Shown piece by piece: positions 1 through 9,374 of a stretch of 64,000 nucleotides of DNA. A model generated the notes under the pieces. That model searched no databases, was not told where the DNA came from, and worked only from the letters and a program-made list of their open reading frames with translations. Source of the DNA: Bradyrhizobium frederickii. Its GTDB lineage: Bacteria; Pseudomonadota; Alphaproteobacteria; Rhizobiales; Xanthobacteraceae. Location: contig NZ_SPQS01000022.1 in assembly GCF_004570865.1 (NCBI RefSeq), forward strand, positions 58,484 through 122,483. The letters run 5' to 3'. The translations under genes and the position numbers were made by a program. Every line of letters begins with the position of its first letter. The stretch's first letter is position 1.

Positions 1-567
1 TCGTTCACATTCACGGGGCGCCGCCGTCTCGAACGTCCGACTCTTAGCCAATCGTCCGATAATTCGAATAGCTGACGGCCCTCTCTACAATTTTCACGAA
101 ACGCTTCATTTCCCCTCCCATACAGCCCGACGTTTATCGAAGCCGACATAGCTCCCAAGAGCCTCTTGGATACGACAACGCAAGCAATGCAGCAGCCGTC
201 GTAGCCCCACCCGTTCCTTATGGCCCCAAGCCCTCAGATTGTTCGATTACAATCGGAGGCCGCAGTGAATCGACAACGCTTCGTTCTTATTCGGCTTCTG
301 GTGTGCTGTACGTGCCGTTTAGAGCAATCAACGCAGCCTTTCGGCGCGATGAAGGCATGATTCGCGGCAAGCAGCCCGACACAGAAAGCCTGCATATCGT
401 AAATTTCGGATGATGAGGGGAGCACAACTCCGGGCAGATGGCGTGACTGTCATATAATCAAACACTCTCGGTTCCGCGCGCTCAACATTTCGTGCTGAGC
501 GCGCTCACACTTGCTGTCTCTTTTCGGCCGCCACAAACGCGTCTGCAAACAGCCGAATAGCCAGGCC
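1..567. other. no gene recognised
   Basis: This left-edge stretch has only short unconvincing open frames on both strands, no recognisable domain and no clear ribosome binding site. It lies downstream of the minus-strand hydrolase operon and may be the 3' flank of that operon. I see no repeat, RNA gene or IS end in it. Confidence 0.4.
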
Positions 568-1911
568 TTAGTAGGGATACATCCAATAAGTCGTGTTGGA
601 ATCGTCGGGCATCGATCGCAAGGTCGGAGTCCGCTGCGGCGGTTTAAGATGCGCTGAAGAAGAGATAATCCGGCCAATGTCATCGAGAACTGCGCGGCTC
701 GTAGAATACGTACTATGGTTGAGAGCAAACATTTCGCTTCCGACGGCCGAAACATCGATTGTTTCGATACCGGGCACGAGAGTTGGCCCGCTGTTCGTCA
801 CGAACCCCATTCGAGACTTGGACTGTGCTTTCTTCAACGAAGCTAGCAGTGCCAGATCCGTCGAAGAGGCATAGAGAGTCACGGCCCCTGCGGCTGCCTT
901 AATTTGATTTGCACGTTGCAGATAAAGATCGCGGTCCACGTCCGGGGCAGCAAAAATCAACTCGGTAATACCAAGCGCCGTCTGGCTTAAGGCAGCTTGC
1001 TGCAAGGCGCCAAGGACGACTTCGCTACCGAGGCTATGTGCAATGACGATGATTCTGGAGACCTTGCCCTCCTGCTTGATCAGCTGGAGAAGGTCGAAGA
1101 GGCCATCCGGCGCGAACAGAGCACTCTCGCGGTCGTAGTCGTAGTCCTTCCATCCGCCCTTGGACGGCCAGGAATACATCATGACGCGGCCTTTGTAGTT
1201 GGCGTCAAAAGCGATTTGGGCTGCCTTGAAAGCCGCGTCATTAAACGCAACGTTATAGCCATGGACAAAGAGCATCAGGCTATCTGCCGGATTAGCTATA
1301 GCAGCCGCGAACTCCTCGCGTGAGAGCCGATTCAGCTTCTGAATACGGAAATGTTTACCGTCCTGCTCCGCCTCTTTGATTCCCAACCAGGTCGTTCCAG
1401 GTACTTCTACTTCGCCCATCTTGTGAATAACAGGAATGCTGACCGTCACATAGCCCAAGGTGTTGGAAGCGGCCCGGCCATACGAGATCTGGCTCAATTC
1501 TAGACCGGGCCCGCCCGTCACAACGCGATTGGTGGCAAAGTAGACCGGTACCAAGCCCTTGATCGCAGACTTGTTGACCACCACCTCGGCTCCGGTGGTG
1601 CTCTTGTTGGGAGGTGCCTCCTCGCTTGCCTCACCCGTCGCCGGCCGCCATGGCCGATAGCCATGATAGTGTCGAACATGGTGGTAGTATCCAGGGCCGT
1701 AGCGGTAGCCGTATCTCTTCAACGCGCTCCCATGTTTCTTGGGGGCCTTGTGGACATGTGGCTTGAGCGGCTGTGAGGCCGGCCCCTGATGGGCGCAACC
1801 GGTCGCGAGCGCGCAGAACAAAACAATGAGCACTGTCCGGAGACGTCGGCAAACCTCTCCGATCCGTTGCAGACGGTTCGAGGCCCGAATTTGCGATGCA
1901 AGCATGACCAT
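568..1911 (-). CDS. alpha/beta hydrolase, DUF900 type, probable lipoprotein
   Basis: Predicted serine hydrolase of the DUF900/COG4782 alpha/beta family; the substrate is unknown. From the start at 1911 the protein is about 447 aa. A hydrophobic stretch followed by ALATGC is a lipobox, so it is probably anchored in a membrane. After a basic, His/Tyr-rich linker comes the fold: LFVHGYNV supplies the oxyanion region, and the nucleophile elbow is AHSLGS, with Ser in G/H-x-S-x-G context. The start at 1911 lies just past the stop of the upstream protease gene (1923), which makes it the last gene of a four-gene minus-strand operon. Longer in-frame starts would overlap the protease gene. Family membership is fairly sure; esterase or lipase activity is inference. 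Confidence 0.8.
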   Translation of the reverse strand: MVMLASQIRASNRLQRIGEVCRRLRTVLIVLFCALATGCAHQGPASQPLKPHVHKAPKKHGSALKRYGYRYGPGYYHHVRHYHGYRPWRPATGEASEEAPPNKSTTGAEVVVNKSAIKGLVPVYFATNRVVTGGPGLELSQISYGRAASNTLGYVTVSIPVIHKMGEVEVPGTTWLGIKEAEQDGKHFRIQKLNRLSREEFAAAIANPADSLMLFVHGYNVAFNDAAFKAAQIAFDANYKGRVMMYSWPSKGGWKDYDYDRESALFAPDGLFDLLQLIKQEGKVSRIIVIAHSLGSEVVLGALQQAALSQTALGITELIFAAPDVDRDLYLQRANQIKAAAGAVTLYASSTDLALLASLKKAQSKSRMGFVTNSGPTLVPGIETIDVSAVGSEMFALNHSTYSTSRAVLDDIGRIISSSAHLKPPQRTPTLRSMPDDSNTTYWMYPY

Positions 1912-1922
1912 TCTATAGACAC

Positions 1923-3164
1923 CTACTTCGCAAGGACCTGAGACACATTGACCGTAGCCCCCAACCATCCGCGGTACCTGTCCACGGCGGGCCCGCTGGT
2001 GAGCTTATAGGTGAAGCGCGCCTGCGCTCCGCCGTCGTTGATCGCGCAAGCGATATTGCTTGCGCCATTTGCCGTCTCGACATGCCATTTGCATCCTGTG
2101 ATGCGGTAGCCGGGCTCAGCCGGGAAGTTTTCGGTATAATCCGCCGAATGCTCGGCAAACACGACCGGGTGATCGTCCTTGGTTTTGTTGACCGTATACG
2201 AGCGATCGATCTGCTTCGGCTCGACGAGCTGCGATGCTGGCACGTTCACGATGAGGCGACGGTCTTCGGGCACGAGGGTGTGGATTGCTCCAGCTAGAAT
2301 CTCGGGGATCTTCACGCCAGCGTTGGCCTGGGTCTGCACATGCGTGGAGTTTAGCTTGCTCCAGTTCTCGAATGAGATCGTTGTGTCCACCCATTTCGTC
2401 CAGCAAACGGACGGCTGGGGAATGGCGGCGATCATGTTGTAGAGTGGGCTTGCCGTGATCACAGTCGCGGGGATGATGAAGTTGACACCCGAAACCTGGG
2501 CCTCATTCCACTTGACGATACCGCCGACCGCGATCCCGAGCAGTGCGCCGAACTCGTTGAAAGCCGGCCCGCCGCTGTTGCCGACGTTCATCACCGTATC
2601 GGTCTGCCACCGGCCGTTGGGGCTGGTTTGGTTGCTGATCAGGCCGCTCGATATGCTGAGATCCAGATCGAGTGGGTAGCCGAGCAGATACAGCTGGGTG
2701 CCCATCGGGGCCTGCTGGTTATCGTCGATCACAGGCATCGGGCACCGCGAGGCTCCGCCGCTGCTTCCCGCTGGCTGCGCCAATTCGAGGAGTGCCAGGT
2801 CCCGGGTATCGTCGCGATGCACGGCAGTGACCTTGATCGGGTTCGCATTGCGCGATCCGAGCCGGGCATCAACCTCGAAGGTCTGGTAATTCTCCTCGCG
2901 TCCGATCACATGGCTGTTGGTCAGCACGAGGCTATCGCCGATCAGTAGCCCGGAACCACCACCGACTTCCTGCTTGCCGTTGAACATCACGCCAACGAAC
3001 TGGACGTGAACCGTCCTGACGTTGTAGCGCGCGGCAATCTGCACCGCCGCGCGGTCCGCTCGCGCCGGCGCGCACATCAACGTAACGACGCCAAATGTCA
3101 GGACGGATAGAATGTCCTGACAGCGGCGATATCGAGTGGGCTTAATTGTCCGTTTCCGTTCCAT
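1923..3164 (-). CDS. exported trypsin-like serine protease
   Basis: Secreted or periplasmic S1-family (trypsin/DegP-like fold) protease of 413 aa. A basic N-terminus and hydrophobic core ending in APARA form a signal peptide. The catalytic triad is visible: His in LTNSHVIG, Asp in DTRDLALLEL and Ser in GNSGGPAF. No PDZ domain is seen after the protease domain; the last ~170 residues are unassigned and may be a beta-rich binding region. The start at 3164 overlaps the end of the metalloprotease gene by 67 bases. A later Met would remove part of the signal peptide, so the long start is preferred. Third gene of the exported hydrolase operon. Confidence 0.85.
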   Translation of the reverse strand: MERKRTIKPTRYRRCQDILSVLTFGVVTLMCAPARADRAAVQIAARYNVRTVHVQFVGVMFNGKQEVGGGSGLLIGDSLVLTNSHVIGREENYQTFEVDARLGSRNANPIKVTAVHRDDTRDLALLELAQPAGSSGGASRCPMPVIDDNQQAPMGTQLYLLGYPLDLDLSISSGLISNQTSPNGRWQTDTVMNVGNSGGPAFNEFGALLGIAVGGIVKWNEAQVSGVNFIIPATVITASPLYNMIAAIPQPSVCWTKWVDTTISFENWSKLNSTHVQTQANAGVKIPEILAGAIHTLVPEDRRLIVNVPASQLVEPKQIDRSYTVNKTKDDHPVVFAEHSADYTENFPAEPGYRITGCKWHVETANGASNIACAINDGGAQARFTYKLTSGPAVDRYRGWLGATVNVSQVLAK

Positions 3165-3772
3165 GCTGAATTACAATAGTTCATTATTGAATCGGGATCG
3201 TATTTGGTGACTTTGTAATCGCCGACCGAGCCTGACGCTTTTTCTTTGCGGCACTGCTCTGGAGCATCATCACGATTCTGCTCATGCGTGAAGCCGAGCG
3301 CGTGTCCGAATTCATGGACCGCGACCGCGCGAATGCAAAATTCGCGTTTGTCTTGGCAGCCTTTGCTCCAATGATTGAAACTGAAATTGAGAGTCATGCC
3401 CGAGGATTTGCCGTCCAGGTATTTTCCGACAACGTCCGTGTGAGCACCCTCGTCGGCGATCCGCACATGAATGCCCGACGCGCCGTCGGTACAGGCGGGC
3501 CACGTCTTCGAAAACCGGACGCCCCCTTGCGCTGCCGTCTCCCAAGTCTCCGCAACCGCTTTCCGGACGAGGTCGGCATACTTGCTGTCCTGCGCTTTGA
3601 GGTTTTCCCAGCAGACCGGGATTTCCTTGATGTCCCATTTCGAACCGCGGATGACCGTGCCGTATAACTCCATTTCGGACACGCCGGAAGGAAGCGCAGG
3701 CTGAGCATTCGCGCTCCAAGACAGAGAGAGCGCGAGCAGCAGTACGAGTCTGGGCAACCAAAGGCGAAACAC
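3098..3772 (-). CDS. matrixin-like zinc metalloprotease, exported
   Basis: Small metzincin of 224 aa. Residues 1-23 are a signal peptide ending in SANA. The zinc site HEFGHALGFTH fits HExxHxxGxxH, and a later MNY in SIMNYCN matches the Met-turn of metzincins, so the active centre looks complete. Cysteines (CWEN, CTDG, CQDK, CIRA, CRKE, CNSA) suggest an extracytoplasmic, disulfide-stabilised protein. The family includes matrixins and similar secreted bacterial proteases. It is the second gene of the operon, 5 bases after the lipoprotein gene and overlapping the serine protease. Target is unknown; pairing with a second exported protease suggests a joint extracellular or envelope role. Confidence 0.85.
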   Translation of the reverse strand: MFRLWLPRLVLLLALSLSWSANAQPALPSGVSEMELYGTVIRGSKWDIKEIPVCWENLKAQDSKYADLVRKAVAETWETAAQGGVRFSKTWPACTDGASGIHVRIADEGAHTDVVGKYLDGKSSGMTLNFSFNHWSKGCQDKREFCIRAVAVHEFGHALGFTHEQNRDDAPEQCRKEKASGSVGDYKVTKYDPDSIMNYCNSAWNGNGQLSPLDIAAVRTFYPS

Positions 3773-3777
3773 GCTTC

Positions 3778-4860
3778 TTACTGGGTCGGAGTTGGGCTCG
3801 GCGGGAAGACTGGCACCGGCGCCACAATGAAACCATTGGTCCGAGGTCCGCCCCCAGTGCGGCGACCGCCAGCTCCCGCTCCTCCCGGGAGTTCCTGCGA
3901 TTTCTCTCCCCCTGGCAAAGGGGCTGTATAAATGGGGTTATCTTTTGATCCGAGCGGCGGCGTTTTTGCCGCATAGCCAGCCGAGCCGGACTTGGCTCCA
4001 TTGGCAAGCACGGCATTCGGACCATTGATATAAATCCCGAGATTGCTGAACTGCTGCGCGGAGGCAGAAGCCTGGACTGCAGCGGGGGTCCAACGCACCG
4101 AAGTGAGCGAGTACTTTGCCTCGACGCCGCCGGTCACCTGAACCGAGAACGTGTAGGTCATTTGCGCTGGCTCCGCGCTCTCCGAAGGCATGGCCGGCGT
4201 CAGATTGTTGGCCGAGATGAGAACAGCGTTGTCCCGCAACCACGTCGCAAACGGCTTCGAAGCATCGACAATGATGCGCTTATAGGCGACCCGCTCCGGA
4301 AATTTATTCTCGGCGAGGGCCTCGAGCTCGGCCAGATCAGTCGGCGTTCCACGATAGCAACCACGTTCATAGGTCCCAGAACCGGCAGTGGCAGGAGTGG
4401 TATCGGACGCAAGCTGGGCGTTCTGCTTCATGAGGAATGACCAGATCAGGTCATAAGTGTCCTGGGCCGAAGCGGTGGGGCCTACATGAGTGATATCGCT
4501 GCTCGTCGCGCTTAGAATCCGCTTGTAGTCGAATGCTGTCCCTGACCCGAGTCCGCCGGTATCGGTCACTTTCAACTCCAGGAAGAAGGTGCCATACAGG
4601 AAGGGGTCGATGTCAAAATGGGCGTACCTGTCGAACGCTTCTTCTGGCCGGGTTTTGTAGATTTTAAGGTATTCCTTCCGCCTCTCGCGCTCGATTTGGT
4701 AGAAGGTCACGACCTCACACCTGATTGACTTGAGAAAATACGGCAGCTCGCCGGCCGTGATCACGCCGGTCTGCGGATCATGAATATGGTACAGGCTCGT
4801 GCACCCGCCCATGGCAAGGCAAATGCCAGCGCATGCCGCGGCGCGGCTGAATTTCCACAT
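3778..4860 (-). CDS. lipoprotein of unknown function heading a protease operon
   Basis: Predicted 360-aa lipoprotein: the N-terminus MWKFSRAAACAGICLAMGGC ends in a lipobox with Cys at position 20. The body has no domain I recognise. The C-terminus becomes Gly- and Pro-rich, with PPSPTPTQ at the end, which could be a flexible tether. It is the first gene of the minus-strand set and is followed after 5 bases by the matrixin-like protease, so the products are probably made together. An outer-membrane anchor, inhibitor or chaperone for the proteases is possible but is only context-based inference. Confidence 0.7.
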   Translation of the reverse strand: MWKFSRAAACAGICLAMGGCTSLYHIHDPQTGVITAGELPYFLKSIRCEVVTFYQIERERRKEYLKIYKTRPEEAFDRYAHFDIDPFLYGTFFLELKVTDTGGLGSGTAFDYKRILSATSSDITHVGPTASAQDTYDLIWSFLMKQNAQLASDTTPATAGSGTYERGCYRGTPTDLAELEALAENKFPERVAYKRIIVDASKPFATWLRDNAVLISANNLTPAMPSESAEPAQMTYTFSVQVTGGVEAKYSLTSVRWTPAAVQASASAQQFSNLGIYINGPNAVLANGAKSGSAGYAAKTPPLGSKDNPIYTAPLPGGEKSQELPGGAGAGGRRTGGGPRTNGFIVAPVPVFPPSPTPTQ

Positions 4861-5125
4861 GATCGCCCCCGTCCGCGTCGCTGACCACGCGCGGATCTCC
4901 CGCTAGATTGAAAAACAGTCGCATCAGTTCGTCAATAGCATCGTGACCACATTGCAGCTTTTCGTTGCCCCCCGAGTTCTTGGCGCAGATTTTCCGCGAG
5001 CCGCGACGCGTCATCGAAAGCCGAGCCGAATCACCGGACAACATCGAGACCAAGAGGTGTGAGCAACGCGTCGAGCCGATTGCAAACAGGCTAACGCGCG
5101 CTTATCGAAGAGACATATTGCTTGC

Positions 5126-5464
5126 GTGATTTGGACCAAGATTTTGCCCGGACCCGTCGACAACCGAACCGAGAGAGAGGCCTTTGCTGCCTGGAAAAAG
5201 GCAGCCCAAGAGCTTGCTCACGGGAACGAGGCGATTGCGAATGCAAGTCGCGACGAGCTCAGGAAAGCTCTGGTTGATCTTGACGCGCTGTTTCGCAGTG
5301 CTCCCGGCAGCGCCCACAAGGCCTACCGAAATCTGACGGAAAGGCGGATCGAGAAGGCGCGGGAAGCGTTCATCGACTCGATAGGAGACGGCCATCTTTC
5401 GTGGTCGCTATCCGATGAAACGCCCGAATTGGCCGCGTTGAGGATGGGCGGCCTCGTACGGTAA
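5126..5464 (+). CDS. hypothetical protein
   Basis: A 112-aa reading frame with a GTG start at 5126, divergent from the exported hydrolase operon. The predicted product is soluble and charged, with an amphipathic helical middle (about residues 15-85) and no signal peptide or membrane segment. I do not recognise a family. Codon third positions look GC-rich as in real genes nearby, and no better frame covers this interval, but support is limited to these points. Confidence 0.45.
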   Translation: MIWTKILPGPVDNRTEREAFAAWKKAAQELAHGNEAIANASRDELRKALVDLDALFRSAPGSAHKAYRNLTERRIEKAREAFIDSIGDGHLSWSLSDETPELAALRMGGLVR

Positions 5465-5889
5465 ATTGACCGGGTGCTTGCCGAGCGGCGCTCTCACTGG
5501 CCGATCGCGCCAAGTGAGTGGCACCTCGAGGAGTTCGGATGCTGGTTCATTCCGCGGCAGGGCGTCAGCGCATTGCGACCTGCCCGACGGGGGCAAGCCT
5601 ATTCAAAGCGAGGAACACTCACCGAATCCTGCCCGCAGCGATACAGGGCTACTCTGTCCATGTGGTGGATACCCGCACATTGGCACATTGCATAGTTCCG
5701 CGCCGGCGATTGTTTGTGGGGCTGGACTATCGGACTCAGCTCCGCTGTGGCAGCAATTTTCCTTTATCCTTTGGTTGACCAGAGACGATCCATAAGGCGC
5801 CCGCATTCGATCGCCATCCGGAAATGCAGGTAGCAGCCGCGCTGGAATCAAGTGGGAAAAGTACCATTCACGGTAGCCTCCTGCTTCTT
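5465..5889. other. gap without recognised gene
   Basis: Several overlapping short open frames occupy both strands, none with a family motif or a convincing start. The stretch lies between a hypothetical gene and a decayed DUF2235 gene, so it may hold unrecognisable relics. Confidence 0.3.
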
Positions 5890-7089
5890 TTAGCTGCTGG
5901 TTGCGGCCGTGCCACCGCCTCCGCTGCTAGCGACCTCGTAATATGCCTTGGCCTTAAGATGGTTCTGCAAAGCGAGGGGCCTGTACGGTGCAAAGCTCGT
6001 AAAATTGCGCACCGCCTTCATTGACAGCCGCTCATAGACGGTTGGGTGAAGCTGCGCCGTGTCGGGCACCTGTCGCACTGCCTTTGACCATTTGAGCGCG
6101 GTGCCACCCATACCCACCATGCATTCATCGTGCATCATGCCGTCCGCCGACGGATATAATCTTAACCGGTCACTATCGACCAAGACGCGACCGGCCTCCG
6201 GAATCTTCTGGGTGATGAATTCCACCATCCAGGCCAGCGTGACATCTGACAGGCGAGATTCGTTCTCGGGATAGCTTCCACCGATGTCGGCGTGATTGCC
6301 GGCAAACCAGATCTGGTCGAACTGCTCGGGCTCACCCTCTCGGTCTGGCCACTTCACAGTACCGCTTCCTCCCCAGGGTACCCGCTTGAAGTCCCTCCGG
6401 CCCTCATCGATTGATTGCAGATGCCGTGCGTACTGGATATCCGATGGAAAATGTCGATCGTAAGCCCAGTCTGGAAAGAAGCGTTGCCAACCGATCGCGG
6501 CGACAGCGTCCCAAATTCCGATAAAATAGGCGGAAGCCCCTGCACGACGTCCGACCTGTGAGCTGTAGGCATTGCGAAACTGCGCCGCCCGCTTGTCGGC
6601 TTCCGCGGCTGCCCTTGGCATTCCAAGCCAGTAGATCGAGGAGACCGCCTCCTTGGTAACTTTCCTCAAGGAAGCCGGATCAAGACTGATCGGCTGACCG
6701 TCCCCCTCCTTCGTCGGAATACCGCAGAGCTCGAGCACGTGCGCGAGGCACCTTGCCGTATAGGCGCCGCGGCTGAAGCCGAACAGGTAGATACGATCTT
6801 CAGGCTCCCGACGCCGATAATCGCGACATAGCAATCGATGATCTTCTTCGTGATGCCGATCCGAACATCTGCTGGACAGTCTCTTTCAACCTGCCCCAAG
6901 CGTTGGTGTGTCCAGGCACAGGCGTCCCAATCCGGGAATGTAGAGTGCTAATTGCCTCTCTGGGTCGATGATCGAATCCGGCCCGGTACGCGTAGCGCGG
7001 TATAGCTTATAGACCGTGCGGCTCTCGTCAGGCAGGAGACCGCCTTCGTTGCCCGTGCCGTCCGCGAACACCAAGATGTTCTTAGCCAT
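5890..7089 (-). pseudogene. DUF2235 (Tle1-like) phospholipase, broken
   Basis: Remains of a DUF2235 alpha/beta hydrolase, the fold of type VI phospholipase effectors such as Tle1. The N-terminal piece from 7089 reads MAKNILVFADGTGNEGG, and the piece ending at 5890 carries the nucleophile elbow FGFSRGAYTA, IGIWDAVAA and NHADIGGSYPE expected of the family. Between about 6915 and 6820 the homologous reading moves through all three frames (CLDTPTLG, then GRLKETVQQMF, then GITKKIIDCY, then LCRDYRRREPEDRIYL). No single protein can be made, so at least three indels are needed. An intact relative lies at 14826-17087. I call it a pseudogene; a badly sequenced patch is the alternative. Confidence 0.75.
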
Positions 7090-7104
7090 GTCAGTCTGCC
7101 TTTA

Positions 7105-8018
7105 TCATGTGACGAGAGGTTCGAGGGATGCATCAGCGACGGTAATGCCGGTCGCATCGGTGAAGATGGCGGCTACATCCCTGGCTGTCTGACGGTATGC
7201 GTCGTAGGTGCTTTGGCCCACGAGCGGGATCGCCTCTGCCAGGCTTATCACCTGGCCCTGCTTAGCGGCGATCGCGGCGGCCTTGAGCTTCTGCTCTTCA
7301 GAGCGGAGACTGGCAATGGCCGCATTGAGGTCGGAAATGTTCGTGGGTGTCACCAGCTTGCCGCCGATGTAGACGAGCTGGCTAAGTCCGACGATGCCCA
7401 GGATCGTGTCCGGAACGACGAAGGTCGAAAGCTGGTTTACGCCCGCCGCGATCAGCCCACCGATCACGACCAGCCGAATATAAAGCTTTGGTAGCGGTAC
7501 ACATCGAAGGCACCGTCAGTGGAGAAGAAGTCACGCCAGCTCGCATTCGACGGATCGACTGACGTCTTTGCCATCGGAAGCCAATTGCGGCGCAGGAGCC
7601 ATGCCCGATTGTCTGCCGACAACGTATTCCGTTGGCTGTCAGTGCCCTTTGCTATGGTTGCGCCAATGCCGCTAATGCCCAAGAGCGTCAGGATCGATCC
7701 GGACAGATCAACCAACGTTCCGGTCTGAAGGAGAAGCAGCGAAATCAGGGCAGCAACCGCCAGAGAGAAAGCCAGTGTCTGGAAGGTCGACAGACTTCCT
7801 TTGCCGTCCGGGCCCGCGGAGACCTGTGCGGGGTTCAACGCGCGCAAGAAAGATCCCAACGTGTGATCCTTCTTGCGGAGTGCAAAGGCTATCCAGAGGT
7901 AGAGAACCAGCACCTCGACAAGGACGGTCCCAATACTGAACCAGTAGGGACTGAGGCGGACGCTTACGGATGATACGCGCCAGGGCGACTGACCGACTGG
8001 GCTACGCTGGCGCGGCAA
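7105..8018 (-). pseudogene. multi-pass membrane protein gene with frameshift
   Basis: Two frames that together look like one membrane protein. The first part (8018 to about 7464) has hydrophobic segments near FSIGTVLVEVLVLYLWIAF, LAFSLAVAALISLLLL and LTLLGISGIGATI, then a soluble part ending DGAFDVYRYQSFIF. That frame stops at once, but the adjacent frame continues sensibly as RLVVIGGLIAAG and ISDLNAAI down to 7105. One indel near 7470 explains it. It sits directly upstream of the broken DUF2235 gene on the same strand, so it may have been its partner, for example an immunity or transport membrane protein. Function is not known; the first Met at 8018 is uncertain. Confidence 0.6.
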
Positions 8019-8192
8019 GGGAAACCATCCTCCAAGACTTGGAAATGGTCGAAGCCCGTTGAGAGCTGATGACCCGCAACGTGCAGAGCTACCTGGCCCG
8101 CGTCGGAAACGATGCGGGGCACTTTCTTCCCGTCTAAAATGTCACTCTGGCGATAGCATCTGCGGCACCGAATGGCATTTCACGAGTGACAA

Positions 8193-8208
8193 TCAGCTAA
8201 TTAGCTGA
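8193..8208. promoter_or_regulatory. 16-bp palindrome before the XRE regulator
   Basis: TCAGCTAATTAGCTGA is a perfect palindrome 33 bases before the XRE gene start at 8241. It shares the arms AATCAGC and GCTGA with the imperfect palindrome at 9331-9360 ahead of the ubiquitin-like operon. The position and dyad symmetry suit an operator for the XRE protein (autoregulation). The assignment is inference. Confidence 0.55.
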
Positions 8209-8240
8209 TAAGCTTCCAGAAAATAGGAGAGGTCTACGGT

Positions 8241-8570
8241 ATGGGTCTGGATATGTCGTCCTTTGGACGTGCAATTGCCTCCGCGCGCAAGGAGAAGGGC
8301 ATGAGCCAAAAGGAACTCGCCACTAAGATCGTGAAGGAGGACGGCGAGGCAATAACTCCGCAGTACTTGAACGACATCGAGCACGATCGCAGAAGCCCGT
8401 CCTCAGACCATTTGGTGAGCGAGTTTGCGAAGGTCCTAAAGATAGACCCGCTGGCTTTGTACGGCGTGATCGGAATGCTGCCCGAGCAGGACAGAAAACT
8501 GATAAGAAAATCCACTCCTGACCAGGTCAACCAGGCATTCGTTGCGTTTCGGAGACACCTGAAAGGATAG
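8241..8570 (+). CDS. XRE-family HTH transcriptional regulator
   Basis: A 109-aa protein with an N-terminal lambda-repressor-like helix-turn-helix at about residues 6-65 (FGRAIASARKEKGMSQKELA, then TPQYLNDIEHDRRSPS). It is followed by only a short tail, so it is a one-domain DNA binder. It is coupled to an ImmA/IrrE peptidase gene 3 bases downstream. Such XRE-ImmA pairs form switches in mobile elements and stress responses, in which the peptidase cleaves the repressor. ATG at 8241 follows the purine-rich GGAGAGG; a second Met four codons later is possible. Related palindromes at 8193 and 9331 are its likely operators. Confidence 0.85.
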   Translation: MGLDMSSFGRAIASARKEKGMSQKELATKIVKEDGEAITPQYLNDIEHDRRSPSSDHLVSEFAKVLKIDPLALYGVIGMLPEQDRKLIRKSTPDQVNQAFVAFRRHLKG

Positions 8571-8573
8571 CGC

Positions 8574-9278
8574 TTGAGGTACGTCCGCGACACGATGCAT
8601 GGTTTTCGGGAGAGGCCTCACTACGAGCCTGCCGAACTTGATTCCATGTTCGAAAAGCTCGTGGCGGACCACCTGCGGAGCAAGCACGGCAAGGTCGAGT
8701 TTCCTATTTCGACTGACGATATCACGACCTTGATCGAGCGGGACGTTACGGATCTGGACCAGCATGCCGACCTGACCATGTATGGCGCCGGCGTTGAAGG
8801 CGTCACTGAGTTTGCCCGCGCCGGAAAGCCAAGGGTCTCGATCTCCAATGACGTCCACAGGTTCGAGAACCGGCTGCGCACCACCCTTACCCATGAATAC
8901 GGGCATGTGATCCTGCACGCCTACCTTTTCGCGCTCGAGCAGCGCCAGCTAGCCGTGGACGGCAATCGGAAGCCCAATGCCATCTATTGCAAGCGGGATA
9001 CGATGGTCTCCGCGAGCAAGACTGACTGGATGGAATGGCAGGCCGGCTATGTATCTGGCGCGGCCCTTATGCCAAGGACTTACCTCAAGAGAGTCGTGGG
9101 CGACATCCAGCAGCAGCGGAACATTTACGGGCCCTCGTCACCAACCAGCGAGAATGGCGTCGCACTGATCGATGCAGTCGTGAATGGCTTTGCCGTCTCA
9201 CGCGAGGCGGCCACCGTGCGCCTGAAGATTCTGGGGATTCTCGGCCAGGAACTAGCCTCCGGTAATCTTTTCTCCTGA
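8574..9278 (+). CDS. ImmA/IrrE family metallo-endopeptidase
   Basis: A 234-aa COG2856-type zinc peptidase. The signature is LTHEYGHVILHAYLF, in which HEYGH fits HExxH near residue 105. The start is TTG at 8574, three bases after the XRE stop and preceded by GAAAGGA, so the two genes are translationally linked. Members of this family cleave XRE-type repressors after a stress signal (ImmA on ImmR, IrrE/PprI on DdrO). The same role here would relieve repression of the ubiquitin-like operon that follows; this is inferred from context. The C-terminal half (about 130-234) is a helical region common to long IrrE-like proteins. Confidence 0.85.
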   Translation: MRYVRDTMHGFRERPHYEPAELDSMFEKLVADHLRSKHGKVEFPISTDDITTLIERDVTDLDQHADLTMYGAGVEGVTEFARAGKPRVSISNDVHRFENRLRTTLTHEYGHVILHAYLFALEQRQLAVDGNRKPNAIYCKRDTMVSASKTDWMEWQAGYVSGAALMPRTYLKRVVGDIQQQRNIYGPSSPTSENGVALIDAVVNGFAVSREAATVRLKILGILGQELASGNLFS

Positions 9279-9330
9279 AATCAATAACTTGGCGCCCAGT
9301 TGACTCGGGCGTCGTTCGGCGTAAAATACG

Positions 9331-9360
9331 CTAATCAGCATATCCGCTGACTAATTGATA
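9331..9360. promoter_or_regulatory. operator-like inverted repeat before the ubiquitin-like operon
   Basis: CTAATCAGC and GCTGACTAATT flank a 6-base centre here, immediately before AAAGGAG and the ATG at 9375. The arms match those of the palindrome at 8193-8208. This suggests one regulator, the XRE protein, acts at both promoters. The footprint would cover or abut the -10 region and ribosome binding site. Confidence 0.5.
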
Positions 9361-9374
9361 AAGGAGACGGCAAG

